From contig JAUNNY010000002.1 in NCBI GenBank assembly GCA_030531215.1, positions 1 through 64,000 of the forward strand: a stretch of 64,000 bases of DNA, read 5' to 3'. This document shows, in pieces, positions 26,104-34,865 of this stretch; within the stretch, counting starts at the first letter, position 1, and the number at the start of each line of letters is the position of its first letter. The position numbers and the translations under genes are program-made. Source of the DNA: Erysipelotrichaceae bacterium (GTDB taxonomy: Bacteria > Bacillota_I > Bacilli_A > Erysipelotrichales > Erysipelotrichaceae). The notes under the pieces are model-generated. The model searched no databases. It saw nothing but the letters and a program-made list of their open reading frames with translations, and was not told where the DNA came from.

Positions 26104-27280
26104 CCTTAGACAAAATGCAATAATAAAAACAATCGCCCATATCATTTATAATGGTTTCATCACTAATAATCATAAAATCAGGATTATTATTTATAAATTT
26201 ATCAATTTGTTTTCTATTTTCTTTCTTATTTAATGTACAAGTGCTATAAAGCAAGATTCCATCATCGGCTAATAGATTCTTAACACTATCTAATAATTCA
26301 TATTGTAAAACCTGCAATTCATCTAAAGAAGATGGCTGAATATGAAACTTTAAATCAGGTTTTCTACCAATTACCCCTAATCCACTACAAGGTGCATCTA
26401 ACAAAATACGGTCAAATTTAACATTTACATTTTTGCTTATATCTCTACCATCATAATTTAAATAATTAATTCCTTCAAAACCTAATCTAGAAGCAGCTTT
26501 TTTAATTAAATTGATTCTATTTTCATAAATATCATTCGCATAACAATTATGTGCATCTAAAACATCAAGACAATTAAAAAGCTTACCACCAGGAGCACAA
26601 CAAACATCGAGTAAGGAATTATCTTTGTTTAGGTTTAAATGTTTATATAATTGGCCGCTATTATAATCTTGAATATAGAAATAACCATTTTTAAAGTCAT
26701 CAGTATTAATTAAATTATAGTCGGAAGTAAAAAACTCATCATCAATAATATTAGCTTTAATTTGTTTAATATCAACTTTCGATTTATTAATACGATAATA
26801 TACTTTTGGAACTTTACGATAAATATTTAAAATTTTATTAAGTTCTTCGTTTGTATATTGTGATTTTAATAAGTTATAGATCCAAGAAGGCAAACAGTGA
26901 ATAATATGTTCTTCGTTAGGTTGCTTTAAATCATGAATTTTATGTAAAACAGCATTTATAAATGCTTTATCAAATTTGTTATCACCCAATTCAACATATT
27001 CATTGTTTATAACATAGTCTTGTTTATTAAGATAAAATTTTTCATAAGTAGCCATTGTTAAAATTAGTTTATTCTTAAGCGAAGTATTATTGTCAATATA
27101 ATCAACAAATTGGTATTGTAAAAATTCATAGTTTCTCAATACTCCATTAACTAAATTTGTACAAAAAGAACGTTTTTCAACAGGTAATACATTTAGTTCT
27201 TTACGCATTAAAAGATTTGAATAAGATTCATCACTAATCGTTTTATATATAATGTTTAAACTGATACTTCTTTGGTTCAT
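26099..27280 (-). CDS. rsmB: 16S rRNA m5C967 methyltransferase RsmB
   Basis: 393 residues. The N-terminal NusB-like helical domain (1-140) is followed by a Rossmann methyltransferase: LLDVCCAPGGKLFN near 220, LLDAPCSGLGVIGRKPD with the PC dipeptide near 292, and LLYSTCTLNKKEN with the catalytic TC near 343. It is slightly shorter than the E. coli protein. It starts 1 base after the priA stop, implying coupling within the priA-rsmB-rlmN-prpC-prkC-rpe operon; def and fmt, often between priA and rsmB, are absent here. Confidence 0.93.
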   Translation of the reverse strand: MNQRSISLNIIYKTISDESYSNLLMRKELNVLPVEKRSFCTNLVNGVLRNYEFLQYQFVDYIDNNTSLKNKLILTMATYEKFYLNKQDYVINNEYVELGDNKFDKAFINAVLHKIHDLKQPNEEHIIHCLPSWIYNLLKSQYTNEELNKILNIYRKVPKVYYRINKSKVDIKQIKANIIDDEFFTSDYNLINTDDFKNGYFYIQDYNSGQLYKHLNLNKDNSLLDVCCAPGGKLFNCLDVLDAHNCYANDIYENRINLIKKAASRLGFEGINYLNYDGRDISKNVNVKFDRILLDAPCSGLGVIGRKPDLKFHIQPSSLDELQVLQYELLDSVKNLLADDGILLYSTCTLNKKENRKQIDKFINNNPDFMIISDETIINDMGDCFYYCILSKV

Positions 27281-27281
27281 A

Positions 27282-29435
27282 TTATTCTAAAAATAAAGGG
27301 TCAATATCAACTTTAATGTTTGATAAATTTTTATAAGACAAATATTTATTTATAACTTCAGTCAAATCTTTTAACATAGATAATAAATCTTTATCAATTA
27401 ATAATAAGCGATAACGGAAATTTTTCTTAATTTTTGGAAGTTCAAATGGACGATATTGTTTATAACTTAAATCTGATGTTAATTTAGTTAAAATATTTAA
27501 TGATTTATTTAATCTTTCAGCATTAGTGTCAACTAATAAAAGTTCTAATAAATGTGAATATGGTGGATATAAAGTCTTATTTCGATAATTCATCTCAATA
27601 TTATAAAAATATTCATAATCTTGTTTTAAGACAGCTTTAATTGCATAATGATCAACATTAAAAGCTTGAATTAAAACTTTGCCCTCTACATCAGCCCTAC
27701 CGCTACGTCCAGATGCTTGCATTAATAAATCAAAAGTTAATTTAGCACTATTATAATCTTGGTGCATTAGACCAGCATCTGCATTTAAAATACCTACTAA
27801 AGTAACATCAGGATAGTCTAGTCCTTTAGCTATCATTTGAGTGCCAATTAATATATCTATTTCATGATTTCCAAAACGATCCAATATTAATTTATGAGAC
27901 CCTTTTTTAGAAACGTTATCCCTGTCCATTCTTTCAATATTGGCATCAGGGAATAATTTTTTAAGTTCTTCTTCAACTCGTTTTGTACCAAAACCATAGA
28001 AAACGAGACTATCTTCATGACAATTAGGACAGTATTTGGGAATTTTATAGGTTTTAGAACATTGATGACACTTAAGAATATTTTCGTCTTTATGATAAGA
28101 AAGAGGAATATCGCAATCAATACATGTTAAAGTAGTACCACAATTACCACATTTAACTATAGGAGAATAACCCCTTCTATTTAATAAAATAATGGCTTGT
28201 TTATGTTTAGACAAACAATTAGAAAGTTCTAATTTTAATTGATCAGAAATTATATATGATGAATTCTTCTTTTGCTTAGATAAATCGATAACTTCAACAT
28301 GAGGTAGTTTCAAATTAATTCTATTCTCTAGTTTTAATAACTGATAATCATTTCTTAAACCATGTGAATAAGAATCAAGCGATGGTGTAGCACTTGCTAG
28401 TAGCACTTTAGCTTTAAAACTCATCGCGCGTTTAAAAGCAACATTTTTAACGTGATATGCCGGAATATTATCTTGTTTATAAGAACTATCGTGTTCTTCA
28501 TCAATAATAATTAAACCAAGATTGGTAAATGGAAGAAAAATAGAAGATCTTGTGCCAACAACTATTTTAACTTTGTTTTGTTTAACTCTCTTATATTGTT
28601 CATAACGTTCTTGATCAGAAAGCTCTGAATGATAAAATATAACATCAGAAAATCTTTCTTTAACTCGCGAGATCATTTGCGGTGTTAATGAAATTTCAGG
28701 TACTAATATTAAGACTTCTTTTCCCAAAGATAAATAATATTTAGCTAGATGCAAATATACTTCTGTTTTACCGGAACCAGTTACACCAAATAATAAAGAA
28801 ACCATCTTATCAGTAGAAATAACAGCATCATAAACAGATTTTTGTTCAGTAGTGAGTTCTTTAAATGATGTTATATCAGATTTATCTTCTTGATATTCAG
28901 CTTCTTCATAATATTCTTCAATAGCGCCTTTTTTAATTAAAGAATTGATAATAGATACCGACATTTTTCTTGCTATCGAACTTTCAATACCATCAAATAA
29001 CTTATCATAGACTTCTTTTTGTTTTGAGGTTAAATCAAAATTTCCTTCAAGTTTATGAAAACGACGTATCATTTTAATATTTGAATCAAGATCTTTTGTC
29101 TTTAAAACTTTCGGAAGCATACAATTTAAACAAGATATTAATGGTGATATCGTTGTTTTAGAAAGCCAAAAAGCTAAATCAAATAGTTCTTGAGAAATAA
29201 TAGGTTCATCATCCAATACTTCTAGAATAGGCAATAATTTGTAACCTTTTTCATCACATAATTCTTCGTAATTTTTAGATGAATAGATACAATTTGATAC
29301 AATTGCACCAGTTTTTTTATTATGAAAACTTACTTTTACTCTAACAAATTTTAAAATTTGCTTATCAGCATAATAAGTAAATGGATAATTAACATTTAAG
29401 CTTGCATTGGTTACATATACTTCTACTAAATACAT
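27282..29435 (-). CDS. priA: primosomal replication-restart helicase PriA
   Basis: 717 residues. An N-terminal 3'-DNA-binding domain (1-105), then the superfamily 2 helicase with Walker A FGVTGSGKTEVYL near 213, DEEHDSSYKQ near 305 and SATPSLDSY. The zinc-binding cysteines appear in CGNCGTTLTCIDCDIPL..LKCHQCSKTY..CPNCH (about 430-475), followed by GTQMIAKGLDYPDVTLV. It reloads replisomes at stalled forks. A CATAAT box ends 6 bases before the ATG and no Shine-Dalgarno is visible. First gene of the six-gene leftward operon. Confidence 0.96.
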   Translation of the reverse strand: MYLVEVYVTNASLNVNYPFTYYADKQILKFVRVKVSFHNKKTGAIVSNCIYSSKNYEELCDEKGYKLLPILEVLDDEPIISQELFDLAFWLSKTTISPLISCLNCMLPKVLKTKDLDSNIKMIRRFHKLEGNFDLTSKQKEVYDKLFDGIESSIARKMSVSIINSLIKKGAIEEYYEEAEYQEDKSDITSFKELTTEQKSVYDAVISTDKMVSLLFGVTGSGKTEVYLHLAKYYLSLGKEVLILVPEISLTPQMISRVKERFSDVIFYHSELSDQERYEQYKRVKQNKVKIVVGTRSSIFLPFTNLGLIIIDEEHDSSYKQDNIPAYHVKNVAFKRAMSFKAKVLLASATPSLDSYSHGLRNDYQLLKLENRINLKLPHVEVIDLSKQKKNSSYIISDQLKLELSNCLSKHKQAIILLNRRGYSPIVKCGNCGTTLTCIDCDIPLSYHKDENILKCHQCSKTYKIPKYCPNCHEDSLVFYGFGTKRVEEELKKLFPDANIERMDRDNVSKKGSHKLILDRFGNHEIDILIGTQMIAKGLDYPDVTLVGILNADAGLMHQDYNSAKLTFDLLMQASGRSGRADVEGKVLIQAFNVDHYAIKAVLKQDYEYFYNIEMNYRNKTLYPPYSHLLELLLVDTNAERLNKSLNILTKLTSDLSYKQYRPFELPKIKKNFRYRLLLIDKDLLSMLKDLTEVINKYLSYKNLSNIKVDIDPLFLE

Positions 29436-29491
29436 AATTATATTATGCCTTAATATTGAGATTATTTCAGTTTTATTACAGATTTTTCATT

Positions 29492-29497
29492 TATAAT
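29492..29497 (+). promoter_or_regulatory. -10 box of the first NlpC/P60 gene, probable leaderless start
   Basis: TATAAT ending 7 bases before the ATG at 29505; the interval AATAAAG is not a convincing Shine-Dalgarno. Confidence 0.45.
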
Positions 29498-29504
29498 AAT
29501 AAAG

Positions 29505-30605
29505 ATGAATAAGAAAACTCATAAAGGCATAAAAATTCTATTTATTATACTTTTAATTTTAACTGCATCTTTTATAGTTCTATATATAGGTGATAAACAA
29601 GCAGTTACTGTCATAGAAGAAAACGAACAAAGAGCTATCCAAGCAGAAGAAGAACGTATTAATAATCTAGAAATTAGTAAAAATATCTACTTATGTATTA
29701 ATGAAAAATATTATATCGATAATATTGAACGATTTGACGATTCGATAATAAAATTCCATGATGAAAATGACGTCAAGTACATAATTGGTACAAATGTAGG
29801 CCAAACTAAAGTTTATGATGTAGATAACGATCAAATGTATTTAGTAACAGTATCTAATCTATATGATATAGAACAAATCAATCCAAATAAATTGCCTTTA
29901 CCTTGTCACAAATACAGTCAAGATGAAGCGGCATATCTTGATACAGTCTTGCAAAATAAAATATATGATGCCGGATATCAAACTAGAGCTGGTGTAGTTA
30001 CAGCTATTAGATTTTTAACCTTGCAATTTAAATATAAACTTCTTTATTTCTGCGAAAATGGAAGAATGGATACAAATACTGGCCATCAATTATGTGATGG
30101 TGAAGGAAGATATTATCATGTAGGTTTATATTTAAGTGAAGATAAATTTGATGATATTGAGGTTTCAAGTCAAGGACCCGCTATATGGGGTTGCGATTTG
30201 TATGAGGTTCCAGAAAATAGAGACTACTATAATGGCATTGACTGTTCTGGCTTAGTCACATGGGCTTTATTAAATGCGGGATTTGATTGTGGAGATATTG
30301 GCGGTGGATACGGAATAGACTCTGAAGGATTTGACTGTGTAGATTTAGGAAAAGCTGTTGAAATTAAAGATATTAATTATAGCGAAATAAAAGCTGGTGA
30401 CTTAATAGGCTATTCAGGACATATAGGAATGATAGTCGGCATAGATGGAGAAAAATTATATGTTGGTCAAGCATATTGGGCTAATGATTTAGAAGTTGTA
30501 ACTTATAATAACTTCCAAGAACTTGAAAATTCTGAGTGGGATTATATAGTATTAATGGATGATTACTATTTAAAAGATGGTAATTATACCCCTGTTTGGT
30601 ATTAG
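29505..30605 (+). CDS. membrane-anchored NlpC/P60-type cysteine peptidase, copy 1
   Basis: 366 residues. One N-terminal membrane helix (about 9-28) is followed by a glutamate-rich coiled stretch, a small beta-rich domain (about 60-120) and a C-terminal NlpC/P60 domain. The catalytic cysteine is in GIDCSGLV (C247), the histidine in SGHIGM (H306) and the third polar residue is Q322. NlpC/P60 enzymes cut peptide bonds in wall stem peptides, here on the outer face of the membrane. A conserved mid-region (DEAAYLDTVLQNKI...TRAGVV) is shared with the next gene. No signal-peptidase site, so it remains anchored. Confidence 0.8.
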   Translation: MNKKTHKGIKILFIILLILTASFIVLYIGDKQAVTVIEENEQRAIQAEEERINNLEISKNIYLCINEKYYIDNIERFDDSIIKFHDENDVKYIIGTNVGQTKVYDVDNDQMYLVTVSNLYDIEQINPNKLPLPCHKYSQDEAAYLDTVLQNKIYDAGYQTRAGVVTAIRFLTLQFKYKLLYFCENGRMDTNTGHQLCDGEGRYYHVGLYLSEDKFDDIEVSSQGPAIWGCDLYEVPENRDYYNGIDCSGLVTWALLNAGFDCGDIGGGYGIDSEGFDCVDLGKAVEIKDINYSEIKAGDLIGYSGHIGMIVGIDGEKLYVGQAYWANDLEVVTYNNFQELENSEWDYIVLMDDYYLKDGNYTPVWY

Positions 30606-30607
30606 TT

Positions 30608-31750
30608 ATGGCAAAAAAACATCGTAAAGTTAACAAAAAACATTTAGCAATAGTTGCATCATTACTAGTAATAGCGATAATCTTTTTAATCGTTGTTATA
30701 AATAACTTTAAAAAAGCAGTTGAGGTTAAAAAAGAAGAAATAGAGCAACAAATTGAAGTAGATAATGAAAAACAAAGAGAAGAACAACTTGCTAAATATG
30801 TAGATGGTGGAACGATTTGTATTGCCGTTGGTGCAAAACAAGAAATCGGTAATAATTGTTCAAGCGAAGATGAAAATATTGCAAAAATAGATAATGGTAA
30901 TTTAGTTGGTGTTAGCAATGGCGAAGTTATAATCTATAACGACGATACACAAACTAGATATGAAGTATCTGTATCAGACTTATATTTACCTGCTCATATA
31001 GATAACAATAAAGAACTATTGCCATGTGGACAATATAGTAATGAACAAGCCATATACTTAGACACTGTCCTTGAATCCAAAGTAATGAATGCTGGTTATA
31101 AAACTAGAGCTGGTGTGCTTGCGGCCGCTAGATTCCTTGCCCTAGAGTTTAAATATCGTATGCCATATTTCTATGAAAACGGAAGATTAGAAGGCTCTAC
31201 TGGACATCCATACGCTGATGGTGAAGGTAGATTTTATCATAAAGGATTATATTTAAGTGAAGAAAAATATGATGTATTAGATCCAAACGGTTTTGTCTCA
31301 GGGCCACAAATTTGGGGATGCGAAATGTTTTCAGGTGCTGGTGGAGTAATTCCTAATGGATTAGATTGTTCCGGTTATGTCTCATGGTGTCTATATCAAG
31401 CAGGATTTGATCCTGGCGATGTTGGTGGAGGCGCTGGTATTTGGGATGGTGCATATAATCTTCCAGATCTTGGCGTTGGCGATGGAGGTGCAATCAGCAC
31501 AAGCAGTATTGATCCTGATGCTATCCAAGCTGGAGATATTATCGCATGGGAAGGAACAATAGCTATAGTTGTTGGTGTTGATGAAGAAAACATATATGTT
31601 GCTCATCAATATTGGGATAATGATTTAGAAGTAGTTACAACGCCAAAATCAAATCTAGCTAATTCTGAATGGGAATATGTTACATTAATGGATAACTACT
31701 ACAACGAAGAAGGAAATGGCGCTGGAAATTATACAGCAATGTGGAATTAA
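30608..31750 (+). CDS. membrane-anchored NlpC/P60 paralogue lacking the catalytic histidine, copy 2
   Basis: About 380 residues; ATG at 30608, 2 bases after the stop of copy 1 and with no ribosome site, so it is likely translated by coupling. The domain order is the same: membrane helix (about 14-32), acidic/lysine coiled stretch, a bacterial Ig-like (BIG2-type) segment SEDENIAKIDNGNLVGVSNG (about 87-106), then NlpC/P60. The cysteine is present (C254 in LDCSGYV) but the histidine position reads EGTIAI (T317); the third residue is H333. Alignment with copy 1 is clear across the whole domain. It may be a non-catalytic or altered-dyad partner. Confidence 0.78.
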   Translation: MAKKHRKVNKKHLAIVASLLVIAIIFLIVVINNFKKAVEVKKEEIEQQIEVDNEKQREEQLAKYVDGGTICIAVGAKQEIGNNCSSEDENIAKIDNGNLVGVSNGEVIIYNDDTQTRYEVSVSDLYLPAHIDNNKELLPCGQYSNEQAIYLDTVLESKVMNAGYKTRAGVLAAARFLALEFKYRMPYFYENGRLEGSTGHPYADGEGRFYHKGLYLSEEKYDVLDPNGFVSGPQIWGCEMFSGAGGVIPNGLDCSGYVSWCLYQAGFDPGDVGGGAGIWDGAYNLPDLGVGDGGAISTSSIDPDAIQAGDIIAWEGTIAIVVGVDEENIYVAHQYWDNDLEVVTTPKSNLANSEWEYVTLMDNYYNEEGNGAGNYTAMWN

Positions 31751-31752
31751 TA

Positions 31753-31784
31753 AAATAGAAAGCTGAATTGCTTTCTATTTTTTA
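31753..31784 (+). terminator. terminator shared by the NlpC/P60 pair and the Xre gene
   Basis: AAATAGAAAGC / GCTTTCTATTT with a 6-base loop, then T run on the plus strand. The convergent Xre gene ends inside it. Confidence 0.8.
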
Positions 31785-32242
31785 AGTTTAGTATCTACCC
31801 ACATAGATAATGAAGCTATTGTTTTAGACATTTCATCTAATTGTCTTTTTATTTCTACAAAATCTTTATGCTCATCATCACTAATTTCGCCATCTACGGT
31901 TATTTCGATTAATCGATTCTTTTGCAAATCTAATGAATTTAGTATCGCAAGCATTTCAAGAGTTATTTGAGATAACTCTTTTTTCTTAACTTCTGGTACA
32001 TATTTTTTGCCAATTGGACATTCATGAGAACAATAATAATTAACTAATTCAGGATTTTGATAAACTTCAGACATTTTTAAAACTTCTTCAGGTCTAATAA
32101 GCGTTTTATTATTCTCTATTTTTTCAATACGATCATCGGAAATAAAATCTAAAAGTTGACTAGCTTTTTCTCTAGTAAGATTTAATGATTCACGTAGTTC
32201 TTGATAAATGTTTTTACTTTCTTTAGTAGATTTTCTTCCCAT
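31775..32242 (-). CDS. Xre-like helix-turn-helix regulator with C-terminal extension
   Basis: 155 residues. An N-terminal helix-turn-helix of the Xre type (about 10-65: LRESLNLTREKASQLLDFISDDRIEKIENNK). It is followed by a short HECPIG motif around a cysteine pair, CSHEC at about 71-75, and a helical tail (about 85-155). The cysteine pair could bind metal or be redox-active; that is inference. An inverted repeat GTTATTT-CGCAA-AAATAAC lies directly before its start, which fits autoregulation. Sits between the NlpC/P60 pair and the two-gene cassette at 32.4 kb. Confidence 0.65.
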   Translation of the reverse strand: MGRKSTKESKNIYQELRESLNLTREKASQLLDFISDDRIEKIENNKTLIRPEEVLKMSEVYQNPELVNYYCSHECPIGKKYVPEVKKKELSQITLEMLAILNSLDLQKNRLIEITVDGEISDDEHKDFVEIKRQLDEMSKTIASLSMWVDTKLKK

Positions 32243-32244
32243 AA

Positions 32245-32263
32245 GTTATTTCGCAAAAATAAC
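32245..32263. promoter_or_regulatory. inverted repeat, candidate operator of the Xre gene
   Basis: GTTATTT and AAATAAC arms about a 5-base centre, 2 bases upstream of the Xre start codon and directly after a TATTAT box (32269-32264, minus strand). Confidence 0.5.
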
Positions 32264-32361
32264 ATAATAGACATACTTATTACGCTATAAATACCCTTTT
32301 TTACTATATTACCTAATTATACAATGAAAATCGTAAAGAAAGCTTTACAAGGAGAAATGAA

Positions 32362-32784
32362 ATGAATGAACTAACAGTACAAGTAAATGAGGCAATTTTA
32401 GTTGGTGAAAAAACATTAACTATAATTGACAATATACTAGAGAACTTACAAAGTGCTAAAAACTGGGGTATCTTCGATATGTTATCAAATGGAAGTTTAT
32501 TTTCTAGTATATTTAAACATTCAAAATTAGATTCAGCCCAAAACAAAATGGAAGAACTAAAATATATGCTTAACAACTTTAACAAAGAATTAAATGATGT
32601 AATAGTATATTGCAATGTATCCTATGTTAATTTTGATGAATTTACTAAATTTGTTGATATCTTATTTGATAATTTCTTCATTGATATATATGCCTTTTCT
32701 AGAATATCTGATTCTAAAAAACAAATAGAACAATTAAGAAAAGATGTTATAGACGTTCTTAATAAGTTAAAAAACATTAAATAA
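32362..32784 (+). CDS. uncharacterised helical protein
   Basis: 140 residues, no signal peptide and no membrane segment. It is mainly helical, with leucine/isoleucine heptads at both ends (about 8-30 and 108-138). A central segment SAKNWGIFDMLSNGSLFSSIFKHSKLD (30-58) has the look of a conserved WGxxDxxxxGxxxxxxKHSKxD element that I recall from unnamed Firmicutes proteins; this is memory, not a search. An AAGGAG site precedes the ATG. It is followed 12 bases later by a small membrane protein, so the two are probably one operon. Confidence 0.65.
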   Translation: MNELTVQVNEAILVGEKTLTIIDNILENLQSAKNWGIFDMLSNGSLFSSIFKHSKLDSAQNKMEELKYMLNNFNKELNDVIVYCNVSYVNFDEFTKFVDILFDNFFIDIYAFSRISDSKKQIEQLRKDVIDVLNKLKNIK

Positions 32785-32796
32785 GGAGGAAAGCAC

Positions 32797-33009
32797 ATGT
32801 TAGAATTATTGTTTATTGGTTTAATGATCTTAATCTTTGGTAGAATGACAATATTTGCAATTAAACTAACCTGGGGATTTGCGAAAGTATTATTTGTATT
32901 AATATTTTTACCAATAATACTGATAATTGCCTTGATAGTTGGCTTAGTAAGACTAGCATTCCCAGTATTAGCTATCATCGGATTAATATCATTATTTACT
33001 GTAAGATAA
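32797..33009 (+). CDS. small two-helix membrane protein
   Basis: 70 residues, almost all hydrophobic, with two or three membrane segments (about 2-20, 25-48, 50-66) and few charges. A very strong AAGGAGG site lies 8 bases before the ATG, supporting it as a real gene. No family recognised. A GACGCTATATAGCGTC hairpin follows its stop. Confidence 0.6.
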   Translation: MLELLFIGLMILIFGRMTIFAIKLTWGFAKVLFVLIFLPIILIIALIVGLVRLAFPVLAIIGLISLFTVR

Positions 33010-33030
33010 GACGCTATATAGCGTCTTATT
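33008..33030 (+). terminator. hairpin ending the 32.4-33.0 kb cassette
   Basis: Perfect 20-bp palindrome AAGACGCTATATAGCGTCTT starting inside the stop codon, followed by a short ATT-rich tail. Confidence 0.6.
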
Positions 33031-33035
33031 AATTT

Positions 33036-33060
33036 AAAAGGTGCTAACCAATAGCACCTT
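33036..33060 (-). terminator. suf operon terminator overlapping the end of sufB
   Basis: AAGGTGCT / AGCACCTT stem on the minus strand followed by TTTTAAATT. The 5' arm is the last codons of sufB and the stop lies in the loop. Confidence 0.7.
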
Positions 33061-34447
33061 CCATATTTATCTTTAATAATTGATTTAATTCAACAGCATA
33101 TTCCATTGGCAATTCTCGCGTAAATGGTTCAATAAATCCTAAAATAATCATTTGTGTTGCATCTTCTTTAGATAAACCTCTAGACATTAAATAAAATAAC
33201 TGTTCTTCGGAAATTTTTGAAACAGTAGCTTCGTGTTCAATAGTAGAAGTATTATTAGAAATAATATTAGTTGGAATAGTATCTGAACTAGATATATCAT
33301 CCAATATCAAAGTATCACATTCAACTTTAGCTTTAGAATGTAAAGCTTTACTTCCGATAGAGACCAAACCACGATAATTAACCTTACCACCAGTACGTGC
33401 TAAAGATTTAGATATGATAGTAGAAGAAGTATGAGGAGCTAAATGAATCATTTTAGCACCAGCATCTTGTATTTGTTTATAAGAACCAACAGCAATAGAA
33501 ATGCAAACACCTTTGGCATATTCACCTGCTAATATACAGGCAGGATATTTCATATTGATATGTGATCCGACATTACCATCAATCCATTCCATAACACCAT
33601 TTTCTTCTACTAAAGTACGTTTAGTAACTAGATTTAAGATATTAGGAGACCAATTCTGAACGGTTGAATAACGGCATTTAGCATTCTTCTTAACAAAAAT
33701 TTCAACAACAGCTGCATGTAATGAATCTTGCGAATACTTAGGAGCAGTACAGCCTTCAACATAATGTAAATCAGAGCCTTCATCACAAATAATTAATGTT
33801 CTTTCAAATTGACCCATTTGTTCAGAATTAATACGGAAATATGATTGCAAAGGTTTTTCTAATTTAACACCTTTAGGAACATAAATAAAAGACCCACCAG
33901 ACCATACTGCAGCATTCAATGCAGCAAACTTATTATCAGCATAAGAAACAACTTTTCCAAAATACTCTTTAAAGATGTCAGGACACATTTTTAGTGCTGT
34001 ATCCGTATCAAAGAAAAGAACACCCTTCTCTTCTACTTCTTTAAGCATATTATGATAAACAACTTCAGATTCATATTGAGTTGAAACACCAGCCAAAAAC
34101 TTTTGTTCAGACTCAGGTATTTTTAATTTTTCAAAAGTAGATTTAATTGTTTCAGGAACTTCATCCCATGATTTTTCAACTTTTTGACTAGGCTTTTTAT
34201 AATAAGTAAAATCATTAAAATCAATGTCTTTTAAATCAGGACCAAAACTAGGTAAAGGCATTTCCACAAATTTTCGATAAGCAGTCAAACGATACTCTAA
34301 CATCCATTCGGGCTCTTGTTTAGCAGCACTTATCTGTCTAATAACTTCTTCAGAAAGACCTTTTCCAGTATTAAAAATAGTGACATCTTCGTCTTTAAAA
34401 TCATATTTATATTCATCTTGAGATTTTAAAATATCACTATTTTTCAT
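33044..34447 (-). CDS. sufB: Fe-S cluster scaffold SufB
   Basis: 467 residues, typical length. Family blocks: [16 protein letters not shown] near 40, [25 protein letters not shown] near 185, [17 protein letters not shown] near 235-250, and the C-terminal [21 protein letters not shown]. With SufC and SufD it forms the scaffold on which iron-sulfur clusters are built. It overlaps sufU by 11 bases and is the last gene of sufC-D-S-U-B. Confidence 0.97.
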   Translation of the reverse strand: MKNSDILKSQDEYKYDFKDEDVTIFNTGKGLSEEVIRQISAAKQEPEWMLEYRLTAYRKFVEMPLPSFGPDLKDIDFNDFTYYKKPSQKVEKSWDEVPETIKSTFEKLKIPESEQKFLAGVSTQYESEVVYHNMLKEVEEKGVLFFDTDTALKMCPDIFKEYFGKVVSYADNKFAALNAAVWSGGSFIYVPKGVKLEKPLQSYFRINSEQMGQFERTLIICDEGSDLHYVEGCTAPKYSQDSLHAAVVEIFVKKNAKCRYSTVQNWSPNILNLVTKRTLVEENGVMEWIDGNVGSHINMKYPACILAGEYAKGVCISIAVGSYKQIQDAGAKMIHLAPHTSSTIISKSLARTGGKVNYRGLVSIGSKALHSKAKVECDTLILDDISSSDTIPTNIISNNTSTIEHEATVSKISEEQLFYLMSRGLSKEDATQMIILGFIEPFTRELPMEYAVELNQLLKINMEGAIG

Positions 34448-34865
34448 ATTCTTTAATCAAATCCTCAATCGCATGAATACCAATCGTACCACATTTAATT
34501 CTGTTAGCTTGTTGATAAAGAGTATCAAACGCATTAGCTTCATCTAATACATCTTCATTAAAAGGCTTTTCATCAATCATATTATAGTATTCATTAATAA
34601 TTGCTTTAGCATCGTCTAAAGTTTTGCCGGTAACCAAATCACACATGATATCAGTGGATGCAGTACATATAGTACAGCCAACTCCATCAAATTTAGTATC
34701 AACGATTTTATCATTTTCAACTTTCATAAAAACAGTAATATCATCTATGCATGAATCAGAAGCATTATGAAGACTCTTATATGATTCATCATCAATAGTT
34801 GCTTTATTATTTGGGTTTGAATAATGATCTAACATTATTTCTCTTTTAATTTCTTTATCCATCAT
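34437..34865 (-). CDS. sufU: Fe-S assembly sulfur-transfer protein SufU
   Basis: About 142 residues; start at the first of two adjacent ATGs (34865), 6 bases after GGAGAG. The zinc/persulfide cysteines are seen in [10 protein letters not shown] (near 58-66) and in NRIKCGTI near the end, and the aspartate in the DSCIDDI segment. SufU takes sulfur from SufS in Firmicutes. It overlaps sufS by 4 bases. Confidence 0.93.
   Translation of the reverse strand: MMDKEIKREIMLDHYSNPNNKATIDDESYKSLHNASDSCIDDITVFMKVENDKIVDTKFDGVGCTICTASTDIMCDLVTGKTLDDAKAIINEYYNMIDEKPFNEDVLDEANAFDTLYQQANRIKCGTIGIHAIEDLIKEYEK

Noticed and set aside
30481-30918. 145-codon minus-strand frame across the junction of the two NlpC/P60 genes
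   Set aside because: Antisense shadow in two well-supported genes, no ribosome site and serine/leucine-rich composition.
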